Source: Rhizonema sp. PD37
GTDB lineage: Bacteria; Cyanobacteriota; Cyanobacteriia; Cyanobacteriales; Nostocaceae
Direction: 5' to 3'
DNA length: 37,587 bases
Assembly: GCA_029379215.1 (NCBI GenBank)
Contig: JAQYWO010000050.1
Coordinates: 1 to 37,587 of the forward strand
The notes below the pieces were generated by a model, which saw only the letters and a program-made list of their open reading frames with translations, was not told the origin of the DNA and did no database searches. Made by a program: the position numbers and the translations under genes. Shown in pieces: positions 1 to 8,940 of the stretch (positions within the stretch are counted from its first letter, which is position 1; every line of letters begins with the position of its first letter).

Positions 1-110
1 AATATTTTTGGTTTATAATATATCCAAAAATTTATTTTCAAACGCTTTTAAGATTAATACTTTAATTAACAAACAATTCCTCTTATTTCCCGGAATCTAT
101 TTCAGAATTT

Positions 111-1520
111 ATGAGTCATTTTGCCACGTTTACAAAACTGCGTCCCTTAAATCTATTAAGACAATTATCGAATTGTTCCGAAAATACTTCTTTGCAAGCT
201 TTGAACAACTCAGTTTCCTGGGTGATTTATCTAGAGCAAGGAAAAATTACTTATGCAACCCATTCAGTCGAACCGTTTGATCGCCTCGAACGCCATTTGC
301 GCCGCCTCAGTCATCAAGTTCCGACTTTAAGCAGTGAAGCGCGTGTCCAATTGCGTTTGATGTTTGAAACTGAATCACAAAGTCAGTTAGTTGAACATCA
401 AGCAAATTTAAATGAGAACTCTCCTTACCAGTTACCAACAGAATACCAAGCCATATGCTGGTTAATAAGTCAACGCTATCTGCAATCTACACAAGCAGCA
501 GTGCTGATTCAAGAATTGGTTAAAGAAGTTATCGAATCTTTTCTGTTAATCAAACAAGGAACATATAAATTAGGGAATATATCACAAAAATTACCAATAA
601 TTTGTAAGCTAGATGTCGAAAAAATAGTGGAGCGTTGTCAGGAGCGATTGCACGGCTGGCAATCTTTAGGTACGAAGATTTCTTCTCCCTATCAGCGTCC
701 CTATTTATGGACACCTGCAACAAAGCAGCAAGATAAATTACCAGAAATTCAGCACCATTTAGCTTACTGGATGAAGGGTTTCAGCCTACGTCATCTTGCC
801 GTCATTATCAATCAAGATGAAGTGGAACTCGCTCGCAATCTATACCCTTATATTTTAAATGGCTCAATTTTATTACACGAACCAGATCCACCTTTTGATA
901 AATTACCAAAGACTTTTGAAGAATTAACGTTGAAGGCTAATCATATCAAAAAAGTAGGTAATAATATAGGAGAAAATACTCCAATAAAAAATAGCGTCAA
1001 AAATCGCGTGGAGCTTGAGGCAAAAGATATAGCAGCTTCCCAAAAAATACAGATACCTTCCATTAGTCAAAATGATAACAATCATGAATTAATAAAAGAA
1101 GAGCAGATAGACTTAGATTCTCGAAAAGTACCTACAACTATTGTAAATGGACAAAAAATATATAAAATTATTTCTGTAGATGATAGTCCTATATTTCTTA
1201 AAGAAATAAGACGCTTTTTAGAAGATGAAAATTTTTCTGTAGTGACTATCAGCGATCCTGTAAAAGCAGTTATGCCGATTATTCGCCATAAACCAGATTT
1301 GATTTTACTAGATTTAAATATGGAAGGAATTGATGGTTATGAGTTATGTCGGATTATTAAAAATAACTCTCTCTTTAAAAATACTCCTATTATAATGGTT
1401 ACAGGCAATAAGGGGATTGTCGATAAAGTAAAAGCCAGATTGGTAGGGTGTTCAGGATATCTAACAAAGCCTTTTAGTCGGACAGATTTATTGAAAATGG
1501 TATTTATGCATTTAATTTAA
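111..1520 (+). CDS. PatA/PixG-like response regulator (PATAN-type N-terminus + CheY-like receiver)
   Basis: 469 aa. The C-terminal ~120 residues are a complete receiver domain: acidic pair D357/D358 (VDDS), phospho-acceptor D401 (LILLDLN), T431 (IMVTG) and K453 (LTKPF). The N-terminal ~250 residues (start MSHFATFTKL, with a segment like SWVIYLEQGKITYA) resemble the PATAN/DUF4388 region of cyanobacterial PatA, PixG and TaxP1 proteins, which act in phototaxis, pilus control or heterocyst patterning. A low-complexity polar linker (about residues 270-345) joins the halves. No output DNA-binding domain is seen, so it probably works through protein contacts in a two-component phosphorelay. The usual partners (PilH/CheY, CheW, MCP, CheA) do not follow; pheT does, after a 331-bp gap. 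The start has only a weak ribosome-binding site. Which pathway it serves cannot be told from sequence alone. Confidence 0.85.
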   Translation: MSHFATFTKLRPLNLLRQLSNCSENTSLQALNNSVSWVIYLEQGKITYATHSVEPFDRLERHLRRLSHQVPTLSSEARVQLRLMFETESQSQLVEHQANLNENSPYQLPTEYQAICWLISQRYLQSTQAAVLIQELVKEVIESFLLIKQGTYKLGNISQKLPIICKLDVEKIVERCQERLHGWQSLGTKISSPYQRPYLWTPATKQQDKLPEIQHHLAYWMKGFSLRHLAVIINQDEVELARNLYPYILNGSILLHEPDPPFDKLPKTFEELTLKANHIKKVGNNIGENTPIKNSVKNRVELEAKDIAASQKIQIPSISQNDNNHELIKEEQIDLDSRKVPTTIVNGQKIYKIISVDDSPIFLKEIRRFLEDENFSVVTISDPVKAVMPIIRHKPDLILLDLNMEGIDGYELCRIIKNNSLFKNTPIIMVTGNKGIVDKVKARLVGCSGYLTKPFSRTDLLKMVFMHLI

Positions 1521-1851
1521 TTGCTCGCTAATAGATAAGTAAGTTGGTGATAAAAAATCTAATTAGGTAAAGAAGAGTAAAGGTAAAACATTAGTGCTTA
1601 GTAAGCGCAGCACTACAGTGTTTACTACAAACTCTTACTTAATAACCTAAGTTGCTATGAGCGCTACCTTGAAAGTAAAAATGAAAACTGCTTGAATAGG
1701 AAGTAATCAGCAAAGCGCGAATAGTAACTTTATTTACCAGATTCAATTACTAGTTATGTAGACGAATATTTCACAATTAGGATAGGACTGCGATAAAATA
1801 GACGATGCATTATGATTTAAGCTAATTATTTGGCACAACCACACACAATCC
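1521..1851. other. Intergenic gap upstream of pheT
   Basis: 331 bp, AT-rich, with no convincing ORF. A weak 6-bp stem (agtgct/agcact) lies near 1591-1612. There is no T-rich terminator after the regulator gene. The pheT promoter is expected here, but no clear -10/-35 pair can be assigned. Confidence 0.5.
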
Positions 1852-4302
1852 ATGCGTATTTCTCTTAAATGGTTGCAGGAACTCGTAGAATTGAAACCCA
1901 GCCCGGAAGAGTTGGCCCAAGCGCTGACAATGGCTGGTTTTGAAGTGGAAGAGATTGAAGATCGTCGCGCTTGGGCCGCTGGTGTTGTTGTTGGGAAAGT
2001 GTTAGAACGCCAACCTCACCCCAATGCTGATAAACTGAGTGTTTGCCAAGTTGATATCGGTACAGGAGAGACTTTAAATATTGTCTGTGGAGCTTCCAAT
2101 GTCCGATCTGATATTTATGTACCAGTAGCAACTGTCGGTACTTTCCTACCCAACATTAATTTAAAAATAAAACCCGCAAAACTCCGAGGGGTGCCATCTC
2201 ATGGTATGATTTGTTCATTAAAGGAACTTGGTTGCGAAAGTGATGTAGACGGTATTCATATTTTTAATAACGAAAATCTGCAACTGGGGAGCGATGTTCG
2301 ACCACTTTTAGGTTTAGATGATGTAGTTTTAGACTTGACTGCGACTGCTAATCGTGCTGATGCTTTAAGTATGGTTGGTGTCGCTCGGGAAGTCGCAGCC
2401 TTGACAGGCGCAAAGTTGAAAATCCCGCAGATCAATCAAGTATTAATTCCGGAGGAAGGAAAAAATCTAACCCTAAAAATTGCTGAGACACAAGCTTGTC
2501 CCGCATACATAGGCACAGAGATCGAACAAATAAAAATTGCCCCCTCACCTGAATGGCTGCAACAGCGCTTGCGTGCTGCAGGTGTAAAACCCATAAATAA
2601 TGTTGTAGACATTACTAACTACGTTTTGTGGGAATGGGGACAGCCATTACACGCATTTGACCGCGATCGCTTACAATCTGTTACTCCTGTTGAAACTCAT
2701 CGTGGCGCGTCTCTACAAATCGGTGTCCGCTTCGCCGATGCCGAAGAATCTCTAAAAACTTTGGATGGAAAAACTCGCACTCTCTCAACCCAAAATTTGC
2801 TGATCACTGCTAACAACAAACCCGTTGCCTTAGCAGGAGTGATGGGTGGGGAAGAAACAGAAGTTCATGATGGAACTCAAAACCTGGTTTTAGAAGCAGC
2901 ACTCTTTGATTCTGTGGCAATTCGCCGTTCTTCAAGAAGCGTTGGGTTAAGGACAGAAGCTTCAAGTAGATACGAACGCGGTGTAAACCGTGCCGAATTA
3001 GAAGTTGCCTGTCGTCGTGCTTTATCCCTGATTACTGAAATAGCAGGCGGCAAAATTGTCAAGCAAGAAATTGCTGACACGCGCCCTGATCCTTCCACTT
3101 GGACACGCTCAATTGAACTGCGTTTAGACAGAGTTAATCAAATCCTCGGTCCCATTAATTTGGGAGAGGAAACAGGAGAACTCCAAAGTGCAGATGCCGA
3201 ACGAATTCTCACTGCACTGGGATGTCAGTTAACTTCTTCAGGAGACAGTACCTGGACAGTTTCCGTACCACCTTATCGTTACCGCGATTTAGAGCGAGAG
3301 ATAGACTTAATTGAAGAAATTGCCCGTCTCTATAGCTACAACAATTTTTGCGATACTTTACCAGAAAAGGCAGAAGCTGGTTATCTGCCTTTAGATCAAG
3401 AATTGAGCCGTAAATTGCGAGCATCGCTGCGTGCAGTGGGATTGACAGAGCTGATGCACTATTCTTTAGTAAAACCAGGAGAAGATAGACAAGTCGTACT
3501 GACAAATCCTTTATTTATAGAATATTCAGCACTACGAACCGATTTAATCTCAGGCTTGATCGATGCCTTTCAGTATAATTTAGAACAGGGAAACGGTTCC
3601 CTAAACGGCTTTGAAATTGGGCGAATTTTTTGGCAGGAAGAAGAAGGTTTGCTAGAAGCAGATGCGATCGCCGGCATCATGGGAGGCGATCCCACGAACG
3701 GCAAGTGGACAAGAAGCAACCGCGAGCAACCAATGACATGGTTTGAAGCCAAAGGTCTTTTAGACAGCGTCTTTCACCAACTTTGTCTTTCTGTGGAGTA
3801 TCAACCAGATCGTCGTGACGGACGCTTCCATCCAGGACGTACCGCCTCCTTGTGGGTAGGAGGAAACAAACTTGGCATGTTTGGGCAACTGCATCCCCAA
3901 CTGCGGCGAGAAAGAGATTTACCAGATTCAGTTTATTTGTTTCAATTAGATCTCAATGTGCTTTTAGAGGTTATTGATCAAGAAGAAATCCTAGTCCCCC
4001 AGTTTAAAGCCTATTCCAATTATCCGGCGACAGACCGAGACATAGCCTTCTTCGCACCTGTTAAAGTGACAGTTGCTGATATTAAAAAAGCAATTACTAA
4101 AGCTGCCAACAATTTGCTAGAGTCAGTGGAATTGTTTGATGAATATCAAGGCGAAAATGTCGCGCCAGGACAGCGAAGTTTAGCATTTCGCTTAGTCTAT
4201 CGGTCTGGTGATCGCACCCTCACCGATGCAGAAGTCGAACCCATACATCAAAAAGTCCGCGAAGCCCTTGTGGAAAAATTTGGTGTCACTCTCAGGAGCT
4301 AA
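1852..4302 (+). CDS. pheT: Phenylalanine--tRNA ligase beta subunit
   Basis: 816 aa, full length for bacterial PheT. It forms the alpha2-beta2 cytoplasmic enzyme that charges tRNA-Phe. Domains in order: N-terminal start [12 protein letters not shown]; an EMAP/tRNA-binding OB fold at about 40-150 ([19 protein letters not shown]); the B3/B4 editing region including [17 protein letters not shown] text at about 245-265 ([20 protein letters not shown]) and GVMGGEET; a B5 region at about 415-500; the catalytic-like core; and a C-terminal ferredoxin-fold anticodon-binding domain at about 720-816 ([12 protein letters not shown]). pheS is not in the window, which is common in cyanobacteria. At about residues 280-290 the reading frame contains ETHRGASLQ, encoded by DNA that looks like half of a dispersed cyanobacterial hairpin repeat (see findings). 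The enzyme otherwise looks intact. Confidence 0.97.
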   Translation: MRISLKWLQELVELKPSPEELAQALTMAGFEVEEIEDRRAWAAGVVVGKVLERQPHPNADKLSVCQVDIGTGETLNIVCGASNVRSDIYVPVATVGTFLPNINLKIKPAKLRGVPSHGMICSLKELGCESDVDGIHIFNNENLQLGSDVRPLLGLDDVVLDLTATANRADALSMVGVAREVAALTGAKLKIPQINQVLIPEEGKNLTLKIAETQACPAYIGTEIEQIKIAPSPEWLQQRLRAAGVKPINNVVDITNYVLWEWGQPLHAFDRDRLQSVTPVETHRGASLQIGVRFADAEESLKTLDGKTRTLSTQNLLITANNKPVALAGVMGGEETEVHDGTQNLVLEAALFDSVAIRRSSRSVGLRTEASSRYERGVNRAELEVACRRALSLITEIAGGKIVKQEIADTRPDPSTWTRSIELRLDRVNQILGPINLGEETGELQSADAERILTALGCQLTSSGDSTWTVSVPPYRYRDLEREIDLIEEIARLYSYNNFCDTLPEKAEAGYLPLDQELSRKLRASLRAVGLTELMHYSLVKPGEDRQVVLTNPLFIEYSALRTDLISGLIDAFQYNLEQGNGSLNGFEIGRIFWQEEEGLLEADAIAGIMGGDPTNGKWTRSNREQPMTWFEAKGLLDSVFHQLCLSVEYQPDRRDGRFHPGRTASLWVGGNKLGMFGQLHPQLRRERDLPDSVYLFQLDLNVLLEVIDQEEILVPQFKAYSNYPATDRDIAFFAPVKVTVADIKKAITKAANNLLESVELFDEYQGENVAPGQRSLAFRLVYRSGDRTLTDAEVEPIHQKVREALVEKFGVTLRS

Positions 4303-4373
4303 GAGTTAGGAAAAAAATTCCGCTCCTGCCGCTCCTCTCAACTCCGCGCCTTCTAAATCCTAACTTTTAAACC

Positions 4374-4643
4374 ATGCCTAAGTTTGTAATGTGGGGAACT
4401 TATTGCGAAGATGTCCTCACAAAAAGAGAACCCTACCGTCAAGCTCATCTAGACGGACTTGCAAAACAGAAAGAATCCGGTGTGTTAATCACCATCGGTC
4501 CTACCAAAGATATCACTAAAGTTTTTGGTATTTACGAAGCCGAGGACGAAGCCATCGTACGCCAGTTAGTTGAAGCCGATCCTTATTGGCAAAACGGTAT
4601 TTGGACTGAATATTCTGTTAAAGCATGGATACAGGCTTTTTGA
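4374..4643 (+). CDS. YciI family protein
   Basis: 89 aa, the usual length for the YciI-like family, a small alpha+beta barrel related to ferredoxin-like dimers. The family hallmark is visible: R22-x2-H25 in YRQAHLDGL, with GPTKD and ADPYWQNGIW further on, where the conserved Asp-Pro sits. Biochemical function of most members is unknown; His/Asp are proposed active-site residues. It starts 71 bp after pheT on the same strand, so it may be cotranscribed with it. Start ATG 4374 gives the normal family N-terminus (MPKFVMWG). Confidence 0.88.
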   Translation: MPKFVMWGTYCEDVLTKREPYRQAHLDGLAKQKESGVLITIGPTKDITKVFGIYEAEDEAIVRQLVEADPYWQNGIWTEYSVKAWIQAF

Positions 4644-4704
4644 ATTACAGCAGTTTTCCGGTCAATTGACCACATCGTAGGGGCGTATTGCAACCAAAAG
4701 TAGG

Positions 4705-4722
4705 GGCTCTCAGCCGAGAGCC
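4705..4722. terminator. Short hairpin downstream of the YciI gene
   Basis: Perfect 7-bp stem ggctctc/gagagcc with a 4-nt loop (agcc), 62 bp after the stop. It is not followed by a clean T run, so intrinsic termination is possible but unproven. Confidence 0.35.
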
Positions 4723-4905
4723 TCTTCCTCAAACTTTCAGACCGAAAAATTGCTGATGCACATTTTATAATAAATGTCAAGTTAATACAAGAAAGCGCGG
4801 AGACATAAAATGTCACTCCGCAGCGAGTCACGACACTTCGGTCTGAATGCTGAAAGGATTAAGATGAGAAGTATCTGTTAATATACCCCCTAACCTTTAC
4901 CATCC

Positions 4906-6459
4906 ATGCCTCTGCCGCGCATAGTTACGCTGATTGTTGGTTTAATCTTCATTCTGGGGTTAACCCTATGGTTAATTGATTCTTTCTCACGGCTTTACTG
5001 GCAGTTTTCTTATTCTTCTCCATTACTAGGCAATCTGCTGTTGTTGTTGCTGGTTGTTTTGATCGGAGCGTTAATTGCCGTTTTTGTCTATTATGTGCTG
5101 GTGATTCGGGCTGGCGAACAGCGTTCCCGCCGTGCCAAGAGACAAAGCGCTCAAGTACAAGTTCCCACAGCCAAACCAGAAGCCGCATCTTCAACTCTAC
5201 AAGCAGTACAGCAACAGGTAGCGCAAATTCAAGATGAGGTTGCAAGACAAGCTTTACTCAGTAAATCGCGGGAAATTGAAGCAAACTTAGCTCGTGGTGA
5301 GATTCAAGTCGTCGTATTTGGTACTGGTAGTGCTGGCAAAACCTCTTTAGTCAATGCGGTGATGGGACGTATTGTGGGTAGGGTGGATGCACCGATGGGA
5401 ACAACCCAAGTGGGGGAAACTTATTGTCTGAGGTTGAAAGGATTAGAACGCAAGATATTAATTACAGATACACCAGGGATTTTAGAAGCAGGAGTGGCGG
5501 GAACTGAGAGAGAACAACTTGCTAAAGTTCTGGCAACAGAAGCAGATTTGTTGTTGTTTGTTGTAGATAATGATATTAGGAAATCAGAATATGACCCACT
5601 GCGAGTATTAGCAGAAATTGGCAAGCGATCGCTCCTTGTACTCAACAAAACAGATTTATATACAGACGAAGATAAAGAAGCGATTTTGGCACGATTGCGT
5701 CAGCGAGTACGGGGATTTATAGCAGTTAATGATGTCGTGGCGATTACCGCTAATCCTCAAGCAGTAAAGTTAGAAGATGGCGAGATTTTTCAGCCTGATA
5801 TAGATATTTTACCGATATTGAGACGGATGGCAGTCATTTTGCGAGCAGAGGGAGAAGATTTAGTCGCAGATAATATTCTACTGCAATCTTTAAGATTAGG
5901 AGAAGAAGCACGGAAACTTATCGATGGTCAACGTCGCCGTCAAGCTGAGAAAATAGTACAGCGCTTTCAATGGATTAGTGCAGGTGTTGTTTCGGTAACA
6001 CCTTTGCCAGGTGTAGATTTGCTGGCGACGGCTGCTGTTAATGCTCAAATGGTTGTAGAAATTGGTAAGATATACGGCTGTGAACTAAATATGGAACGCG
6101 GACGAGAGTTAGCCGTTTCTTTAGCAAAAACTCTCGCGAGTTTAGGGATAGTCAAGGGTGCGCTGGAATTAATTTCTACAGCATTGCAACTGAATGTTGG
6201 TACTTTTGTGATTGGGCGAGCAATTCAAGGAGTAACAGCAGCTTATATGACGCGAATTGCTGGTAAGAGTTTTATTGAGTACTTTCGCCACGATCAAGAT
6301 TGGGGTGATGGTGGTATGACTGAGGTTGTACAGCGACAGTTTCAACTCAATCGCCGGGATGAATTTATTCGGGGTTTTATCACTGAGGCGATCGCACGGG
6401 TAGTAAAGCCGTTAACAGATAAAGCGGAGGTCGTAGAAGAAGATAATGAAAAATTTTAG
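4906..6459 (+). CDS. Membrane-anchored Era/YcjF-like GTPase with DUF697-like C-terminus
   Basis: 517 aa. Two hydrophobic N-terminal helices (about residues 5-28 and 40-66) are followed by a basic, coiled-coil-prone linker, which predicts inner or thylakoid membrane anchoring with the GTPase domain in the cytoplasm. The GTPase motifs are complete: G1 GTGSAGKT (139-146), G3 DTPG (188-191) and G4 NKTD (247-250). The last ~170 residues (ISAGVVSVTPLPGVDLLA onward) match the hydrophobic DUF697 region typical of a widespread cyanobacterial GTPase family. The cellular role of the family is not established; roles in membrane or ribosome-related homeostasis are only inferred from relatives. It stands alone, with 262 bp upstream and 291 bp downstream. 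Confidence 0.88.
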   Translation: MPLPRIVTLIVGLIFILGLTLWLIDSFSRLYWQFSYSSPLLGNLLLLLLVVLIGALIAVFVYYVLVIRAGEQRSRRAKRQSAQVQVPTAKPEAASSTLQAVQQQVAQIQDEVARQALLSKSREIEANLARGEIQVVVFGTGSAGKTSLVNAVMGRIVGRVDAPMGTTQVGETYCLRLKGLERKILITDTPGILEAGVAGTEREQLAKVLATEADLLLFVVDNDIRKSEYDPLRVLAEIGKRSLLVLNKTDLYTDEDKEAILARLRQRVRGFIAVNDVVAITANPQAVKLEDGEIFQPDIDILPILRRMAVILRAEGEDLVADNILLQSLRLGEEARKLIDGQRRRQAEKIVQRFQWISAGVVSVTPLPGVDLLATAAVNAQMVVEIGKIYGCELNMERGRELAVSLAKTLASLGIVKGALELISTALQLNVGTFVIGRAIQGVTAAYMTRIAGKSFIEYFRHDQDWGDGGMTEVVQRQFQLNRRDEFIRGFITEAIARVVKPLTDKAEVVEEDNEKF

Positions 6460-6750
6460 AGTATCATTCCGACCTGGTGAAACAAATCGTTAATTAATAT
6501 TGATACATTATTCCAGGGAGATTTGCTTGCATTCAAGCTCACTTCTACAAATGTTGATGACTGTCAGCCAGTTCCCGACATGACTAAACACATAAAAGCG
6601 CAAACTTTTTGGCGATAGTGATTTTTTCCGGAGGATAATTTTATAGCTTCCGTAACCCCGAAGCCATTGCTCTTCAACATAACTAGCAACATGGGTTAAT
6701 AGATATTACAGTATCATAATCTCTTTTTCAAAATTGAGGAAAGTAATACT

Positions 6751-6933
6751 ATTAACCTTACAGTCAAACAAGCTTTAGCCTGTGTAAGAGTTTGTCAAAT
6801 GTTGTCTAATCTTTACCAAGACATCCATCTATTCCGTTTTGAGGAACAAACGGTAGACATTTTTATTCTCGCGGGCATTGACGATGAACATCAAATTATT
6901 GTACCTCCTGATGGAGAGTGGTATTTCTTATGA
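6751..6933 (+). CDS. Small DUF6888-like protein, apparent ATT start
   Basis: 60 aa reading frame (TVKQALACVRVCQMLSNLYQ, then DIHLFRFEEQ, IFILAGIDDE, ending PPDGEWYFL). This looks like the cyanobacterial DUF6888 family, which normally sits just upstream of a DUF6887 gene, as it does here. No in-frame ATG, GTG or TTG precedes the conserved N-terminus: the frame runs back to a TAG near 6698. The best placed codon is ATT at 6751, preceded by GAGGA at 6736-6740 with good spacing, exactly where ATG would be expected. Either a rare ATT start is used or the start codon has mutated. The stop overlaps the next start as ATGA (6930-6933), implying translational coupling. Function unknown; a toxin-antitoxin-like pair is a guess from size and pairing. 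Confidence 0.7.
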   Translation: MNLTVKQALACVRVCQMLSNLYQDIHLFRFEEQTVDIFILAGIDDEHQIIVPPDGEWYFL

Positions 6934-7190
6934 AACCAAACTTTGCACAAATGAGTAAAGCTGAACTCAAAGCCTATGTGCGGGAAAATCGAGATGATAT
7001 AGAGGCAATTCGTTTTCTGTTTCGGATTCCACCTACCCTAGAAGTGAAACGGTATCCGGCTATGTATGATGAACATGGTTTGCCTATTGAAGAGAATATC
7101 CTGATTGCCGAGCAAGCAATACGCCAGCGAATCGAAGAAGCTAATAGGAACCGTCAGCGCAAGTCCGACTCTCCACAATCGGAACCATAG
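6930..7190 (+). CDS. Small DUF6887-like protein
   Basis: 86 aa from ATG 6930 (MKPNFAQMSKAELKAYVREN). I prefer this start over the ATG at 6918 because it overlaps the upstream stop as ATGA and gives the family N-terminus. The conserved core is a charged helix with AELKAYVRENRDD followed by EAIRFLF; a second charged region (about residues 60-86) is rich in Glu, Arg and Gln. The gene forms a two-gene unit with the DUF6888-like frame. The family is common in filamentous cyanobacteria and has no known function. It is soluble, with no signal peptide or membrane helix. Confidence 0.78.
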   Translation: MKPNFAQMSKAELKAYVRENRDDIEAIRFLFRIPPTLEVKRYPAMYDEHGLPIEENILIAEQAIRQRIEEANRNRQRKSDSPQSEP

Positions 7191-7337
7191 GAGTAGAGAA
7201 TTTCACTGTATAAGCCTCAAGACAGTTCTGAAGAGTAAAGGCTGTTGTGGGGGGATCTACCTTAGGGTTGTGTAAAGTACTTAAGAAATTTTATAGCCTA
7301 ATCGTATAGTTTACTAAAGCATGAAAAAAAAATTTAT

Positions 7338-7922
7338 ATGACAACAGACATTTCTAATGACTTGAAGAAGAAAGTAAATGGGTCGCTGATAACTGGTATT
7401 TTCGTAATTGTTTTGGGGATTGTGGCGATCGCACTACCTACTGTCTCAACGATTTTTGCGGAGACTTGGTTTGCTTGGATTTTGATCTCTGCTGGAATTG
7501 CCAAGCTAGTATATGCATTTCAAACCCGCAATCAAGGTGAAAGCCCCAATGGAGGCTTCATCTGGCAGCTTTTATTAAGCATCCTTTACATTGGCACAGG
7601 TGTGATGCTGTTTGCGAACCCTTTCAGGGGTGCCCTCACGCTGACTTTGTTGCTTGCTAGCTTTCTGCTAACTGAAGGCGTGTTCGAGTCGATCCTTGCA
7701 TTTCGGTTGCGTCCGCAACAAAACTGGACTTGGGTGCTAGTTGACGGCATTATTACCCTAGCGCTAGGTGCAATGATTTGGTTCCAGTGGCCCTTTGATT
7801 CGCCTTGGCTTATTGGGACTCTGGTTGGTGCTAGCATTCTGTTCACTGGGATTTCCCGCGTGATGCTGTCATTAAATGTACGTTCTGCCTTGAATCTTTC
7901 CGACACTACCACTAACGCTTAA
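7338..7922 (+). CDS. HdeD family (DUF308) membrane protein
   Basis: 194 aa, mostly membrane helices: six hydrophobic segments at about 15-35, 42-60, 74-93, 97-116, 128-147 and 153-172, in the duplicated three-helix pattern of the HdeD/DUF308 family. The second half shows the typical WVLVDGIITLALGAMIWFQW stretch. E. coli HdeD is linked to acid resistance; cyanobacterial members are of unknown function, possibly stress related. Start ATG 7338 is preceded by an A-rich stretch without a strong Shine-Dalgarno. A strong hairpin follows 83 bp after the stop, so the gene appears to end a transcription unit. Confidence 0.87.
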   Translation: MTTDISNDLKKKVNGSLITGIFVIVLGIVAIALPTVSTIFAETWFAWILISAGIAKLVYAFQTRNQGESPNGGFIWQLLLSILYIGTGVMLFANPFRGALTLTLLLASFLLTEGVFESILAFRLRPQQNWTWVLVDGIITLALGAMIWFQWPFDSPWLIGTLVGASILFTGISRVMLSLNVRSALNLSDTTTNA

Positions 7923-8005
7923 TAAATAGGTCTTAGTAGTTAGCTACTATCCAATCAGCTAGTAGCTGATACTTAAATAGATTATTTAATCCGCTACTTA
8001 GTATC

Positions 8006-8046
8006 AATAACAAAGCCCTTGGTTTTCCGCTAAGGGCTTTGTTATT
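8006..8046 (+). terminator. Strong hairpin terminator after the HdeD-like gene
   Basis: Perfect 15-bp stem, aataacaaagccctt (8006-8020) pairing with aagggctttgttatt (8032-8046), with an 11-nt loop. The T-containing tail of the right arm (ttgttatttatt) fits an intrinsic terminator. Confidence 0.85.
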
Positions 8047-8940
8047 TATTGAAAAGTTTTTAAGTATCAACACCAATCCTCAACTGAGAAACCGGGATGC
8101 TCCGCCTCACGCTACCTTTATCTAATACCAATTCTCCACTCATTAAGCAACAGATACAGTGGGTAGCAAGACTGCTTGGATCCGACTTTTTCCTCGTTAG
8201 TCTCCTAGCCGAAACGCCTCCTTAAACCCCCTCAAAAAGAGGGTTTAAGAGAATGTGTCCCCTCAATTTATCGCTCTTATTGTTCCAATCTTTTCAGGTA
8301 AAGTGAGCAGTATTGCAGTGAGTAAGGGTGTTCGGTGCCTTTCACCCTTACAGGATATTTGATATGTAGCGAAAATCAATATAGCTATTAAAATTTTGAG
8401 TATTAATAAACACTTACACAAGTTCAAGTAAATAAAAATACTTAGATATTAAAGATTGATTAAATTCTTCAAAAAGACCTATAAAAAGAAGCTCTAGCAA
8501 CATGAATTACCCTTGCACATTTTTATTAAAGAGTTAGTATTGATACTTGTTACTTCTCCGCAGTTATGTGCTGCTATACATCGATCATTTTTTTGTTGAT
8601 AGACCTCTATGACTGAGACTTCTGCTTCTTGGCAAATCGAACTACGTTCACGACGAGGTTGTCAGCAACCCTAGGCGGAGCTTCTGGCAGTCTAGAAGTT
8701 TGCACATCTCCCAGCCATAGTATGCTGACCTGCTAACTTGAGTTGAGCTCAAGTATCCGTTACGAGTAAGTGTTTAAATTTTTACCAAGGGATGCGTTGC
8801 CGGCTACCTAATTAGTTAGTGTTGCCATCGAAAGATCAACAAAACAAGGGGGAAAAATTTTTATCACGTTTACGTGCGTAAGTTCGTTTTCCTCCGTGGA
8901 CTCTCAGCCACAGGGTTTCCAACGTATCAAGGATTTTTAG
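8047..8940. other. ~0.9 kb non-coding region with several small hairpins
   Basis: No plausible ORF on either strand. Hairpins seen: 8221-8249 (cttaaaccc/gggtttaag), 8322-8351 (gtaagggtg/cacccttac, 9 bp), 8657-8670 (ggttg/caacc), 8736-8754 (acttgag/ctcaagt), and overlapping short palindromes at 8865-8876 (cacgt-tt-acgtg) and 8870-8881 (ttacg-tg-cgtaa). The last ~340 bp could be a structured leader of the gene starting at 8941. I could not match it to any riboswitch consensus that I know. Confidence 0.5.

Noticed and set aside
8..280. 90-codon ORF at the left edge
   Set aside because: It overlaps the response-regulator gene in another frame and lacks protein-like features.
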